Of a DNA stretch of 64,000 nucleotides, positions 11,635 through 29,396 are shown piece after piece. Both the position numbers and the translations under genes were made by a program. The notes under the pieces are model-generated. The model saw only the letters and a list, made by a program, of their open reading frames with translations. It searched no databases and was not told where the DNA came from. The stretch spans positions 5,453,821-5,517,820 of the forward strand of contig OX439129.1 in the NCBI GenBank assembly GCA_949318235.1, read 5' to 3'. This DNA comes from Ecdyonurus torrentis (Eukaryota; Arthropoda; Insecta; Ephemeroptera; Heptageniidae). Each line of letters begins with the position of its first letter. Positions within the stretch are counted from its first letter, which is position 1.

Positions 11635-11812
11635 AAAATTAGTGTCACGCATATTCCAAAACAAGTATGTACAGTATACAGTGTACAAAACAGTATAGAT
11701 ATCACTGGACTGGATGTTGATATAAATATATAATCAAAGTAATCAGAACAGCAAGCAATTGATGAGATGAGAGCTCTGATATACGTATATAATACTCACC
11801 ATCGAGGTCCAT
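126..11812 (-). CDS. SLC26A11-like sodium-independent sulfate/anion transporter, 12-exon gene model
   Basis: This gene encodes a multi-pass SLC26 anion exchanger, expected to move sulfate, chloride or similar anions across a membrane. Joined minus-strand exons: 11812-11800, 10957-10725, 10275-10080, 9174-8954, 6568-6391, 5549-5385, 4678-4517, 2929-2786, 2513-2371, 1453-1283, 708-555, 178-126. All junctions are GT-AG and in phase, and the total is 610 codons plus stop, close to human SLC26A11 (about 606 aa). The sulfate-transporter signature (IPQSMAIALVAGLPPQ, then YGLYSAF) lies at residues about 66-90. Membrane segments continue to about residue 475. A cytoplasmic STAS domain follows at about 480-600. 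The family call is very secure. The first 13-nt exon and the last 53-nt exon rest on phase and length only. Introns hold a hAT element, MITEs and partial exon copies. Alternatives: another invertebrate SLC26 paralogue. Confidence 0.9.
555..708 (-). CDS. SLC26 exon 11 (STAS domain, second half)
   Basis: Encodes VLSSLISEVSLRGQEVILWN and continues with NREAVSTFLNFD, the second half of the STAS fold. The acceptor is TTTGCACCAG. The donor CAG|GTACGT leaves one base, so one more exon is required to finish the protein. Confidence 0.88.
1283..1453 (-). CDS. SLC26 exon 10 (STAS domain, first half)
   Basis: Encodes SVILVDVDRGINFPAAEYVK and VIVVDGTHVSNVDTTTVK. The FPA-E motif and the D.THV..(V/I)D.T.V strand-helix are typical of the SLC26 STAS domain. 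Phase 0 on both sides (acceptor GTGCCAG, donor AAA|GTAATC). GC content is clearly higher than in the surrounding intron. Confidence 0.92.
1594..1901 (+). mobile_element. MITE family B copy 1 (TAGGGTG ends)
   Basis: A 308-bp sequence starts TAGGGTGTGTGCGCATGACG and ends GAAACCACCCTATA. The interior is characteristic: GAGCAATGAATAACATTGCTC, a TTTTTGGCTATTTTC block, ACTTGAGGTACTAATTCAACC and ATGACGTCGACTTTAACATG. Related copies occur at 21341, 23413, 25623, 28646, 30510 and 43297. No ORF. It lies in SLC26 intron 9. Confidence 0.8.
1970..2299. mobile_element. MITE family A copy 1 (foldback, ATCAACGTTGAT)
   Basis: A foldback element about 320 bp long. Both arms carry ATCAACGTTGATTTGGCC and TTTCTAATTTATTTTACATT. 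The centre is a GC-rich hairpin with CGCGCGCG. It lies in SLC26 intron 9. Related copies are listed separately. Confidence 0.75.
2371..2513 (-). CDS. SLC26 exon 9
   Basis: Encodes IELLPLHSTFLGLVIGPAHG and IGIDILLLLYQVARP, matching the last membrane segments (LDLLPLxxTFL...YGILxG...LLxLLxxxARP) of SLC26A11. The acceptor GCACAG completes a lysine codon; the donor AAG|GTAAAA is phase 0. The tail PTVKCHKTK leads into the STAS domain. Confidence 0.9.
2786..2929 (-). CDS. SLC26 exon 8
   Basis: Encodes SLVLLSLVFLTSMLQFLPK, then ATLAAVVICAVIFL, equivalent to the YIPKSALAAVII helix of SLC26. The acceptor is CTCACCAG, and the donor AGAA|GTAAGT is strong. Partial copies of this exon and its upstream intron lie at about 3681-3800 and 3838-4390. 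They carry an inserted TATA that breaks the frame, so only this copy codes. Confidence 0.9.
2983..3667. mobile_element. TA-flanked palindromic element with CT/GA core, copy 1
   Basis: Begins CAGTACAGAGCAGC and ends with its inverse, flanked by TA on both sides, as in Tc1/mariner-type insertions. Long inverted arms (about 2983-3240 against 3410-3667) enclose a (CT)n run at 3252-3302. It has no transposase, so it is non-autonomous. It sits between copies 1 and 2 of the exon 8 unit. ORFs in both arms are mirror shadows. Confidence 0.8.
3681..4390 (-). repeat. Two further partial copies of SLC26 exon 8, one split by a LINE
   Basis: The unit (GCGGCGAGAGTGGCTTT, then GGCAAGAACTGCAGCATC, then the acceptor region and TCAGTAATTAAGATA) appears at about 2858-2975 (functional), 3684-3795, and again from 3840 to 4385. 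In the third copy a LINE 3' end (about 3862-4286) interrupts it just after GTGGCTTTATA. Both extra copies carry a TATA-type insertion that introduces a stop in the exon frame. They lie in intron 7. Confidence 0.85.
3862..4286 (+). mobile_element. 5'-truncated LINE (non-LTR retrotransposon) 3' end
   Basis: A plus-strand reading frame from about 3904 reads VHSYETRSRSDNYYIENQHL, then GPEYCIPQLYNALPSSIK and FKKSVQNYLLEKM, then a stop near 4145. This is the typical C-terminal tail of CR1/Jockey-like reverse-transcriptase polyproteins (GP..WN.LP..I....S...FK). The 3' end is AATAAAATC followed by TTATATCT-type tail repeats. It interrupts the third exon 8 copy, with short flanking CTTATA repeats. Confidence 0.8.
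4517..4678 (-). CDS. SLC26 exon 7
   Basis: Contains DVTQELISVGVCNIVGSFF and TSSITRTAINHFSGV, the highly conserved xNQEL..xGxxNxxGSxxxxxxxxxSxxRTAxNxxSG block of the SLC26 core. The acceptor is GTTGTTGCAG, and the donor ACAG|GTTGGT leaves one base for the next exon. Confidence 0.93.
4715..4920. mobile_element. MITE family H copy (GGAGGTTATCGG end), truncated
   Basis: Starts GGAGGTTATCGGCTTAAA and continues with the family's AAAACACGTAAAAGTA and TCTAGTATTT...CATTTAAATT blocks. Comparison with the fuller copies at 47750, 27965 and 32460 identifies it. It is intronic in SLC26. Confidence 0.55.
5385..5549 (-). CDS. SLC26 exon 6
   Basis: Starts GDIPEGIPSVRVPQF (split glycine), matching the extracellular loop and next helix of SLC26A11 (pattern G..PEG.P..R.P.F), and continues TIVMECVMSAKAF, equivalent to LLESIAVAKAF. 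The donor TTTG|GTCAGC is weaker than its neighbours but fits the phase of both sides. Confidence 0.88.
6391..6568 (-). CDS. SLC26 exon 5
   Basis: Encodes a short loop (WSYKYSESPVGTKTS), then LSLGRNAIVVLVSTVL, equivalent to the ARNALVV helix of SLC26A11. The acceptor TTGTTGCAG lies only about 20 bp from the end of a hAT transposon. The donor G|GTAACA gives phase 1. One NLT glycosylation sequon (NLTDAEG) is present. Confidence 0.9.
6590..7922. mobile_element. hAT-type non-autonomous transposon with 8-bp target duplication
   Basis: Starts CAGTGGCGGTCCTAC and ends with the inverse GTAGGACCGCCACTG. The flanking octamer CATATAAG is present intact on both sides (6582-6589 and 7923-7930), the hallmark length for hAT. 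Subterminal GGGCCC-rich blocks lie at both ends and the 1.33-kb interior is AT-rich with no transposase ORF. The left end lies about 20 bp from the SLC26 exon 5 acceptor. Confidence 0.92.
8400..8830. mobile_element. GCATAA-family palindromic MITE, copy 1
   Basis: Begins CAAAAATAAATACGTATAAT and is filled with alternating ATTATGCTATA and TAGCATAATT words. The same family is seen at 20322, 37376, 47215 and 48860. It holds an (ATT)n, T9, G17 run at about 8594-8636. No coding content. Confidence 0.6.
8954..9174 (-). CDS. SLC26 exon 4
   Basis: Encodes FLIDYISAPVLAGFVSA and GQIPGLLGM, matching the SLC26 pattern of a helix followed by a short QxxGLLG loop. The acceptor is GTTATAG, with a 2-base split codon completing an alanine. 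The donor is CAG|GTATAA, phase 0. The segment ends in a hydrophobic helix (SCIAVLAVLQ). Confidence 0.92.
9274..9993. mobile_element. MITE family A copy 2, split by a SINE
   Basis: The outer arms (AAAGGCGTAGAACAC... and its inverse ending near 9993) and the ATCAACGTTGAT blocks are intact. The central hairpin is interrupted at about 9418-9816 by a complete SINE, so the SINE is younger than the MITE. It lies in SLC26 intron 3. Confidence 0.8.
9418..9816 (+). mobile_element. tRNA-derived SINE family D, full-length copy
   Basis: The head GGTATGGCCGAGTGGTGAAG is an A-box like those of class II (Leu/Ser) tRNAs, and GGTTCGAGCC is a matching B-box. A conserved core follows (GACCAGCCTGCCTAG, GGTTTCTCTAGGCTGTC, TTAGGCCGTGGCC), then a poly(A) tail. 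Other copies lie at 22282-22667 (minus), 22668-22890 (5'-truncated), 37974-38408 and 44888-45287. Confidence 0.88.
9997..10052 (-). repeat. Degraded partial copy of SLC26 exon 3
   Basis: The plus-strand words CACAGAGTGACCGCGATCT and AAACTTGTCCAC occur here and again about 109 bp away inside exon 3. The copy has insertions and substitutions, so it is a non-coding tandem duplicate in intron 3. Confidence 0.75.
10080..10275 (-). CDS. SLC26 exon 3
   Basis: It begins in phase 0 with YGLYSAFINGFIYALLGSTK and continues with SIGPTVISAMLTKPF, the classic SLC26 region following the signature. The acceptor is CTGCAG and the donor G|GTAAAT leaves one base. A degraded copy of its middle part lies at about 9997-10052. 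Confidence 0.93.
10573..10703 (-). repeat. Partial tandem copy of SLC26 exon 2
   Basis: About 130 bp repeat the 3' half of exon 2 together with its splice donor, 140 bp downstream in the gene's direction. I count two substitutions inside the exon-like part, so the copy is young. It lacks the 5' part of the exon, and no acceptor keeps the frame, so it is probably intronic debris. The 140-bp offset is not a multiple of three, so use of the downstream donor would shift the frame. Confidence 0.85.
10725..10957 (-). CDS. SLC26 exon 2 (N-terminus, first membrane segments, signature)
   Basis: The acceptor (ATTTCAG) precedes an open frame of 77 codons with no stop. It contains LELNPRGK near its start, then the family signature with DVIAGFTVALTVIPQ and AGLPPQ, as in the first membrane helices of SLC26. 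The donor CAG|GTATGT is phase 0. The 3' half of this exon is duplicated immediately downstream at about 10573-10703. Confidence 0.92.
11130..11290. mobile_element. MITE family H fragment
   Basis: Contains TTATCGGGTTAACAAAACTC, AAAACACGTAATTAAAAGG and TCGGTGGAGTGGTTTTCTC, diagnostic of family H, whose full form is at about 47750-47970. It lies in SLC26 intron 1. Confidence 0.55.
11560..11629. repeat. (TA)n microsatellite
   Basis: About 70 bp of uninterrupted TA dinucleotides in SLC26 intron 1. The long shadow reading frames of such runs were ignored. Confidence 0.95.
11800..11812 (-). CDS. SLC26 exon 1 (start codon, 13 nt coding)
   Basis: The ATG at 11812 gives MDLD plus one base, then a strong donor (G|GTGAGT). 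The leftover G completes a valine codon with the first two bases of exon 2, so the phase fits. The sequence upstream stays open but shows no earlier ATG before a GAGA run. The context GCGATGG is a good initiation context. An additional non-coding exon further upstream is possible. Confidence 0.7.
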
Positions 11813-12989
11813 CGCGTAGTGTGCTTGAACTTGCAAGAAGTCAGTTGTAATGAACTTGGCTGATAAAGTTTTTATCACGGCACAGCACAGTGAGCGAGAG
11901 AGAGAGCAATAAATAACTTATTTAAATACCAAGGTCTAGACATCAGTATGAGTACTTAGTTAATACTTATACTTAACATGCATATATATATGTACAATAT
12001 TATTTGTGCATACATGTAAGTAATGTGTTTAATGCAAGTGTTAAATAAAGACTTTTTTAAATAATATATTAACGATTATAATAGAAGTTTGTGTAATGAT
12101 GTTTTGTTTCACTTCTGTACTGTACTGTATATTATGTACTGTACTGTACGTACGTATGCAGGTAAATATATATGCATACATATATAACTTAAAATAACAC
12201 TACATACTATATAGATCTTTTAATGCAAGCACACGAGGTCATGCTATGATATTTCATCACTTATCAAATTGATTATATACCAATTAAATATATATTTTTT
12301 TATTTCAATGTAAAGCTTTCATATTATAAAATATTTTAACTGTTGTTTTGTTTTTTAAGGACAACAATGAAGCATATTCAGTTAACAAAAATATGGCCAG
12401 CTTACTCTGAACTGTCTAACAGTATTTCAATCTAGTTCATCAGGGCTGCTTTTTTTAAAGTTAAAAATCAACTAAAATTTTGGAGTGTATTAAATTATTA
12501 TTATTATTTTTTAAAACTTTTAATACGAGAGTTTGCTAATTTATTTTAAAGGCTATATAGAAACCTTACATGTTCACAAATCAAATACCTTTTGCGTGTT
12601 TTTTTTTTTAAATATATTTTATTATTTTCAAATATATATTATTTTTATTATTTTAGTGAATATCTTTTAGAAACAGTAAAAAGGTTCATAATATAATTAA
12701 ACTGTGTATTTTTGTCTACGTGTTATTATAATATTTGTATATTATATTAATGAATGTGTATCATTTTTATTTACAAAACAGAATATGTTATAATATAATT
12801 ATTTTTACATTCTAAAACATGAATTTTGCATTGTCTTCAAATAGAAATACCAAATTTTATATTAGGAACATTTCGTTTACCTATAAGTATTGCGATGTTA
12901 AAAAATAAATCTCCACCATTTTATTTTACTCTAAATAAATAAATGAAACCAACAGATAAAATTACGAGAGGTAAATCTACATTAGATAT
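11813..12989. other. 5' flank of the SLC26 gene, no gene seen
   Basis: AT-rich sequence upstream of the SLC26 start codon. A short GA run lies at about 11893-11905 and GTACTGTACTGTA words near 12117-12150. I see no ORF or RNA gene. The SLC26 promoter must lie here or share the divergent region at 12.9-13.1 kb. Confidence 0.5.
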
Positions 12990-13083
12990 CTCGAGAACTA
13001 GCGCGGCTCCTCGCCGGCCAATGAGAGCGCGGAGCTGCGAGGCCACTCGGTATAAATAGCAGCCGCAGCGCTCAGTGCAGTCA
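12990..13083 (+). promoter_or_regulatory. Plus-strand TATA/CCAAT promoter
   Basis: A GC-rich island in AT-rich surroundings carries a CCAAT box at 13018-13022 and TATAAATA at 13051-13058. About 32 bp downstream is an initiator-like TCACTCC, placing transcription start near 13083. Element spacing is what is expected of a core RNA polymerase II promoter. It is divergent from the minus-strand SLC26 gene, whose start codon is 1.2 kb away. Confidence 0.65.
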
Positions 13084-13117
13084 CTCCAGTCCCGAGCTCT
13101 CCTGGCGCAAGGTTGAG
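13083..13117 (+). other. Candidate non-coding first exon ending in a strong donor
   Basis: From the predicted start site the leader runs about 35 nt without an ATG and ends in GTTGAG|GTGAGT, a near-consensus 5' splice site. No plausible plus-strand coding exon follows until 28388, so this may be the leader of the INAF locus. It could instead start a non-coding RNA. No transcript evidence is available. Confidence 0.45.
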
Positions 13118-13571
13118 GTGAGTAATAAGAGTATTTGGCCTGTGGACTTACATCAGGCCGGTATTACTATTGTTCTTCTCAACCTAAGCATCTTCATCGC
13201 ATAGCTTAATCTGCATGGTGCCTATAGTTAGAATATTGTATTTAACACGGGGAATTGAGCCGACAGTTCTGTGCTAAATATGAACTTTGGTTGTTATTCT
13301 CTGTATGACCTACAGTAAAACATCAACCTGAGGTAGTTTGTAAATTACTTAATTTCTATCATTTTTTCTGTACGGTTTTTACATTAGTTATCAGTTTACA
13401 TGTGGGAAAAGAAAAACAACAACAATGTACCCATAAATATCTTAATTTTTATTTACCAAATTACAAGCATCTTAAGGCATCGTTTTTTATAATTGATTTT
13501 TACTAATAACACTTGTATTTTACATTCAATGCTAAGTTGAAATTAAGTTCCTATAGACTAATAAAGAAAAA

Positions 13572-13710
13572 AGTGTTTTGAGGCCGACTTTAAGCAATGT
13601 CGGTCTCATCCGCTTCCGTTTCTACTTACTACGCATGCGCAATACGTCGAAACGGAAGCGGATGTAACCGAAATTGCTACTTGTCAGCCTCAAAACAGTT
13701 GTTACTTTTT
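13572..13710. repeat. Small foldback element
   Basis: Arms TTTTGAGGC and GCCTCAAAA enclose ATCCGCTTCCGTTTC and its inverse GAAACGGAAGCGGAT, with a GCATGCGC centre. A non-autonomous hairpin element or remnant. No coding content. Confidence 0.65.
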
Positions 13711-13803
13711 TAGTCAATAACCTTTGGGTATTTATAAGTACTTGGCATTAACTAAACACCTCTTCTCTGGATTAAAAATATACTTCATCCTTTTAATATT
13801 TTT

Positions 13804-14144
13804 TTAAGGGAGTAGGGGACCGACGTCGGCCATTAGACTCAAACTTTTATCGGCAAAAAAATCTGAAATTTTGCACAATGATACTTCTGCTTAAGACAAT
13901 TTCAAGTATATAAAATTTTTGGGGGGTCACCGTGCAAATTAATTTTATATGATTTTTTTGAAATTTTAAGCCCATAAGGCATAATGTTAATTTCAATAAT
14001 TTTTTTCTTTTTTTTTTGGACGGTGACACATCTTGAAATTTTTATCACGGCTAGGTGTGACCCTTAGCTACACAATGATACCAAATTTAGACCCAAAACA
14101 CGAGCTAGTTTTTGAGATATAAGGTCGGTCCCCTACTGCCTTAA
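13804..14144. mobile_element. TTAA-flanked (piggyBac-like) MITE, copy 1
   Basis: TTAAGGGAGTAGGGGACCGAC at the left is mirrored by GTCGGTCCCCTACTGCCTTAA at the right, i.e. inverted ends between TTAA sites. The interior contains the family's CTGAAATTTTGCACA and GGGGGGTCACC words, shared with copies at 29397, 32972 and 54091. TTAA target sites are characteristic of piggyBac. No transposase. Confidence 0.72.
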
Positions 14145-14225
14145 GGCATTTATATTTATTTATTATTATTATTTTTTTTTTTTTTGAATCATAAAGAAAT
14201 ATACACAAATATCTTCACGCGCAGT

Positions 14226-24475
<10,250 letters not shown>

Positions 24476-26079
24476 TGCTAGAAATGTGGTTTCAAAATTT
24501 CAGTTGATGTTTATAATCAGGGTAGTTGATTATTTATAATTTTCAATTTCTGCTACACAGTTGATCTTAGGATTAAACTACGTTTATCACAATTTTAATT
24601 TCAAATCTTTGTTGTAATACTCGAGCAAACTTATCAGATCTCAACTTTTTAATCGGAAACACGTTAAATCAAATTCACATTTGTATTAGTTTTTTTTTTT
24701 TTTTTAGTTTTGCTTCTACAAAAATTAAAACAGTTTTGATTTTAATTATTATACTCTTATATTGACCAATTAATTAATACTTGTCCACGTTTTTAGGACT
24801 AAAAATAAATAAAATAACTTGAGAACTTCCAAAGCTAAAATTGGTTTAATCTCGCAGCAAAATATGCATGGATATTATGGTATTAATAAACTAATTTTTA
24901 GAGGAGTGGATATATAAAGTATTATACCAAATCTCAAAAACTGATTGAAAAATTTTCAACACGCAAAAGTATTGACAAAAAGAAAGCTTTTTGCACCTGG
25001 GTAAATATTATTATTTTTACTAACAATTTTACGTTTGATATTAAATCGAAATTTATAGATTGTTTATCAAAATAAAATTGTTTTGAAGTCTTGTCATGTT
25101 ATTTAAAATTCAGTTTAAAAACATTGTTATTCTTTTATCATATTTACGAAAGCAATTTTTAAAAAAATAATTTTCATATTTGCGCTGAATTTCTATAGTA
25201 AACTACATAATTTTATTGCAAAATTTGAAGTATAATAATTATGTTTTTATTTACTCTAAAAGTATCACTTTAAAGAATTATTTAATTCGTACAACGTTCG
25301 TTTCTATAATATTTAAATATATGGGTGGGTGGGTGGGTGGGGGATATTTATAATAATAATAATGATTTATGGAGCAGGAAAATTTTATAGACAGTAAACA
25401 GACAAGTCACATAATAATAAGTCACAAAACATTTATGCAGTGTTTATTTTTATCTCCAGGGTAACGGTTTAAGAAACAATAATAATAATAATAATAATAA
25501 TAGCACAATAATAATAGTCACTGTAGCATCTCACCTACTGTCTCAATAAGTCAATATTATCAGGCATTATTTGTATACATGGCGTGTGTCAATTTATTTC
25601 ATTTTCACCTAAACAAATCTGATAGGGTGTGTACGCATGACGTCATAATAAATGCGCTTCAATGCCATAATTGAGCAACGAATAACATTGCTTAGCATAG
25701 GACAAAAGTGATTTTCCGTTATTGTCTTTGGAAAATAAGTATTTTTTTTTGTAATTATTATTTTTCTCACATATACTTAAAATACTTATAATTCAACTGG
25801 TTAACAGCATCAATTCTCTCAAAAAAATTGCTAAGTATTTTTAAAGTGCCAAAATGTGCAATTTTCCCATGATACCAGCCCATGTTATTTAGTACTCACT
25901 TATGGCGTTGACTTTAACATGAATGCAAACACCATATTTAAGCTGTGCTAAAATATGCAGCCAGAGATCCTTTACTAGTTGGCTAATTAATATTAATAAT
26001 AATTGAATAACTTTATTTAAGGCGCATACACGGCTTTTTTAATTAAAGCACAGGATGAATTTAAAATCATAATAGAACT
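24476..26079. other. 5' flank of the ENaC gene, no gene seen
   Basis: Very AT-rich spacer. It contains a canonical G-quadruplex pattern (GGGT)4GGGGG at 25323-25343, ATT/ATA repeats at 25480-25500, and family B copy 4 at 25623-25937. I cannot pick out a TATA box for the ENaC gene with confidence. Confidence 0.5.
25623..25937 (+). mobile_element. MITE family B copy 4
   Basis: ATAGGGTGTGTACGCATGACG at the left; the right end has decayed (AACACCATATT). Interior words GAGCAACGAATAACATTGC and GTTAACAGCATCAATTCTC match the family. Confidence 0.75.
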
Positions 26080-26300
26080 CCTTGGACCTTGCACATAGAA
26101 CATGTCCAATATCCTAGCATGTACCTGATTTAACGTTGATTTCGCCGCAGTCATTAATTTTATTTTTTCATGAACAAAATGGTACGTACGGACAATGACG
26201 TCACAGCTCGCTGGTCCACGCGCGCGTGATGCAAGCGAGCTGTGACGTCACTGTTGGCAAGCACCATTTTGTTCATGAAAAATAATTTAGAAATACACAA
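26080..26300. mobile_element. MITE family A copy 5 (variant), cut by the assembly gap
   Basis: Arms TTCATGAACAAAATGGT and ACCATTTTGTTCATGAA with GTGACGTCA-type sites around a CACGCGCGCGTG centre. The outer ATTTAACGTTGATTTCGCC matches family A. The right side runs into Ns. Confidence 0.7.
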
Positions 26301-26500
26301 NNNNNNNNNNNNNNNNNNNNNNNNNNNNNNNNNNNNNNNNNNNNNNNNNNNNNNNNNNNNNNNNNNNNNNNNNNNNNNNNNNNNNNNNNNNNNNNNNNNN
26401 NNNNNNNNNNNNNNNNNNNNNNNNNNNNNNNNNNNNNNNNNNNNNNNNNNNNNNNNNNNNNNNNNNNNNNNNNNNNNNNNNNNNNNNNNNNNNNNNNNNN
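26301..26500. other. Assembly gap (200 N)
   Basis: Exactly 200 Ns, probably a placeholder. It sits at the edge of a long AAAG array, a common cause of assembly breaks. True length unknown. Confidence 0.99.
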
Positions 26501-26501
26501 A

Positions 26502-26549
<48 letters not shown>

Positions 26550-26589
26550 AGAAAGAAAAGAAAGGAAGAGAAAGAAGAAAGAAAAGAAA

Positions 26590-26650
<61 letters not shown>

Positions 26651-26652
26651 AG

Positions 26653-26703
<51 letters not shown>

Positions 26704-26707
26704 GAAA

Positions 26708-26801
<94 letters not shown>

Positions 26802-26806
26802 AGAAA

Positions 26807-26859
<53 letters not shown>

Positions 26860-26870
26860 AAAGAAAGAAA

Positions 26871-26943
<73 letters not shown>

Positions 26944-26955
26944 AGAAAGAAAGAA

Positions 26956-26992
<37 letters not shown>

Positions 26993-27030
26993 AGAAGAAA
27001 GAAAGAAAGACAAAGAAAGAAAGAAAGACA
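26501..27030. repeat. Imperfect (AAAG)n array
   Basis: At least 530 bp of AAAG with frequent AAG and AAAAG slips, continuing into the gap. All long reading frames over it are low-complexity artefacts. Confidence 0.97.
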
Positions 27031-27965
27031 CAGATTTGATACTTATTTTGTTTGTTGTTGGTAGTTCTTGATATATTTGGCCGCAGCATAGCGTGCCTGC
27101 ATGCACAATAATTCAATTTTCATTGAAGCCTTATGTTTGTTATGGTGACAAACAGCCTGGGCTTCGACTTCGACCACATACATATTTGGTTTGGTTTGGT
27201 GAGCAACATATTTCCGCGCCAAATATCCACACGCATGAGAGCAAGGCTTCATTACACTGCAGACCAGCTTGTGTAATATACAGCAGGCTTATCATGGTTC
27301 CTATTTACAAATTAGACGATGCAGTTTCTCATGTGCAGGGGGAGAAGTATACGTTCATGTTAGATCAAGAATTAATGCGGTTGGGGTTGCTTAATACGCG
27401 TTTTTGTGTGTATAATGCAATAAAAATGAATTGTAATAAAATATGGGCTGAACTTAAATAAAACTTTTGTTTGAAAAGTTATCTGAAGGTCGAGTTCAAT
27501 TTTACACACCTGATTTATCTTAATATTATATAGGCAACCAAAATAATTGTTCAGTAAAGAACAACAATACTAATACAGAACAGCTGATGTGCAATGAATG
27601 TCTATCAATTTAACCCCAGCACTCACAAAGTACCTATAGTGTTTACATAATATAATACAAATACATCAAGTTTTAATTTTGAAGTCAATTTTATATGGTT
27701 CCAATTATTGTTGTTGTTTACCATTGATTTGATTTGAACTCATGTATAATTTTATTTTGAATTATGTTTAGCAAAGTCATTGTCAGAAATTATTAGTCTC
27801 CTACGCTACTAAAAAATATTCTGATTAGTTTGCTTACGTGGAATGTTAATATTGTTTAGATATGATTTATCCATGTTTTATCCATTAAGCCATGTTTTAG
27901 CCATGATTTTATAGACCTAGTATTTTTTTTTTTCAGGAATATTTTTTAACACAAAATGAAAATGA
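27031..27965. other. Unclassified spacer between the array and the INAF locus
   Basis: A moderately complex stretch at 27040-27470 has open frames on both strands and an AATAAA near 27457, but no recognisable domain, no splice pattern and no conserved motif. The rest is AT-rich. Could be an unrecognised repeat or an untranslated exon. Confidence 0.4.
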
Positions 27966-28205
27966 AAGGATGAAGCTTATTGGTATATAGCGCGTGAGAA
28001 AAGGTAAAATTCTCCTGGTTTAAGAAAAAATACTTTTTTTTTTTTTTTTTTTTGAGAAAACTACTGTACCACGGTGCAGCACCGCGATCACGGATATATT
28101 TAAATGAGGAATACTAGACATACTTTTACGTGTTTTAAGACTTATAATTTTTTTGTTAATACAAATACAATTTAAATAACTTTTTAAACCGATATCCTCC
28201 ATGGT
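27965..28205 (-). mobile_element. MITE family H copy
   Basis: Reverse orientation ending TTTTTAAACCGATATCCTCCAT, with TTTTGAGAAAACTACTG and TACTTTTACGTGTTTTAAG, and a left part GAAGCTTATTGG...GCGCGTGAGAAAA. It lies about 180 bp upstream of the first INAF ORF. Confidence 0.65.
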
Positions 28206-28387
28206 AAGCCGAAGTGTTGTTGATGATATTGATTGAACACAATAGAAGAGGTGTATACTGTACACATGTAATGTTATGGTAGTGGGGTTAAGTAGGTAAG
28301 GGGGAAGCCTGAGCAGTGTTTTGACTCGCGAGACCACCAGGTAAGTTAAGTAAAGTGACTCAGCTTTGAGGTGACTATCGAGACAGG

Positions 28388-28576
28388 ATGCCGGACGCAG
28401 CGGGAGGTGATCACCAAGAAGAGAACAAGGACGGAGAGGTTGAATCTGAGAGCAAAATAATCAGAATCCTCACCGTCATGGCTTATCTATCATCTGTATC
28501 CATGGGAGCTGTGCTTCTATCAATGTACTATATCTTTCTCTGGGACCCCAAAATACCAACTCAGAAGCGACTTTAG
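28388..28576 (+). CDS. INAF-motif small membrane protein 1 (62 aa)
   Basis: An intact ORF of 62 codons: an acidic N-terminus (residues 1-22), then KIIRILTVMAYLSSVSMGA and LLSMYYIFLWDP. The pattern (R)(V/I)LTVxAYxxSVSxxAxxLSxYYxFLWDP is the INAF motif of Drosophila inaF-locus proteins and vertebrate INAFM1/2; the single membrane helix is about 27-51. In Drosophila such proteins support TRP channel abundance and function. The exon runs on past the TAG stop for two codons to a consensus donor at 28582|28583 (ATAG|GTAAGT), so the ORF is upstream of further exons. A GACAG just before the ATG may be an acceptor. It is paralogous to the ORF at 36573. TRP partnership here is inference. Confidence 0.82.
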   Translation: MPDAAGGDHQEENKDGEVESESKIIRILTVMAYLSSVSMGAVLLSMYYIFLWDPKIPTQKRL

Positions 28577-28590
28577 TCATAGGTAAGTGA
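28577..28590 (+). other. Splice donor directly after the INAF-1 stop codon
   Basis: TCATAG|GTAAGTGA, with GT at 28583-28584, a near-perfect 5' splice site six nucleotides past the stop. It implies that this exon is not terminal in a plus-strand transcript. Confidence 0.6.
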
Positions 28591-28645
28591 CATCTTTAAT
28601 TGTAACCACACTGGGGTATAACATTTTATTTTATTGTCTGTAATA

Positions 28646-28976
28646 ATTCATGTTAAAGTCGACGCCGCATGGGCTGCATACAAAAATGACTCATTTTGCC
28701 AGTTTAAAAATACTAAACAATATTTTTGAGAGCATTGATGTTGTTAATATGTTGATATGTTAATATGTTAATAGTTAATATGTTGATATGTAGTACCTCA
28801 AGGATTCTCAAGTACATGAGAAAAATTATAACAACAACTAAAAAAATCAGCCGATTTCTACAAGAAAATAACCAAAAATGAAGTTTGTCCTATGCTGAGC
28901 AATGTTACTCATTACTCTAGTATGGCGTCCAAGTGCATTAAATATGACGTCATCCGCATACCTATAGAATGGAGCG
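28646..28976 (-). mobile_element. MITE family B copy 5
   Basis: Reverse-oriented: TTCATGTTAAAGTCGACGCC at the left, ATGACGTCATCCGCATACC at the right. A TGTTAATATG duplication expands its middle. In the INAF intron. Confidence 0.7.
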
Positions 28977-29170
28977 TCTCGGTATGGCGCGTGGGAAAAG
29001 CTAAGGGTTCCCTAGTTTAACATTAGTCTTATAGGGAAAGACAGTTTTTTTTATTTTTATAATTTTTGAGAAAACTACTGCACCGATTCCATAGATATAC
29101 TATAGACCTACTTTTACGTCTTTTAAAACCTAGATTTTTTTTTAAATGTTATATTAAACCGATAAATTTC
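28977..29170. mobile_element. MITE family H copy, partial
   Basis: GGAGCGTCTCGGTATGGCGCG and TTTTGAGAAAACTACTGCACC, then CTACTTTTACGTCTTTTAAA and AAACCGATAA, in family order. Truncated at the right. Confidence 0.55.
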
Positions 29171-29396
29171 ATTAGAATTATACTTAGAATATATATTATA
29201 TTATTATATATATTATAATTAGATTATATAAGTATAATTAAGAATAAACATTGCTTTAATTGACTAATTGCAATGAACGAACTATTTAAAATAAATCTGA
29301 ATATTCTTAAAATGCATTTCTTATTGGAATATCGTTTTCACTTGCATGTTGCAACAATTAAAATATTTCATTGCCAGTGTTCCATTAAGTTTATTG

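Noticed and set aside
13847..14029. 60-codon minus-strand frame
   Set aside because: It lies in the TTAA-flanked MITE and has no domain.
26160..27116. Reading frames of 265-318 codons on both strands
   Set aside because: They consist of the AAAG array and Ns, giving Ser/Phe/Leu or Lys/Glu/Arg low-complexity peptides. Not genes.
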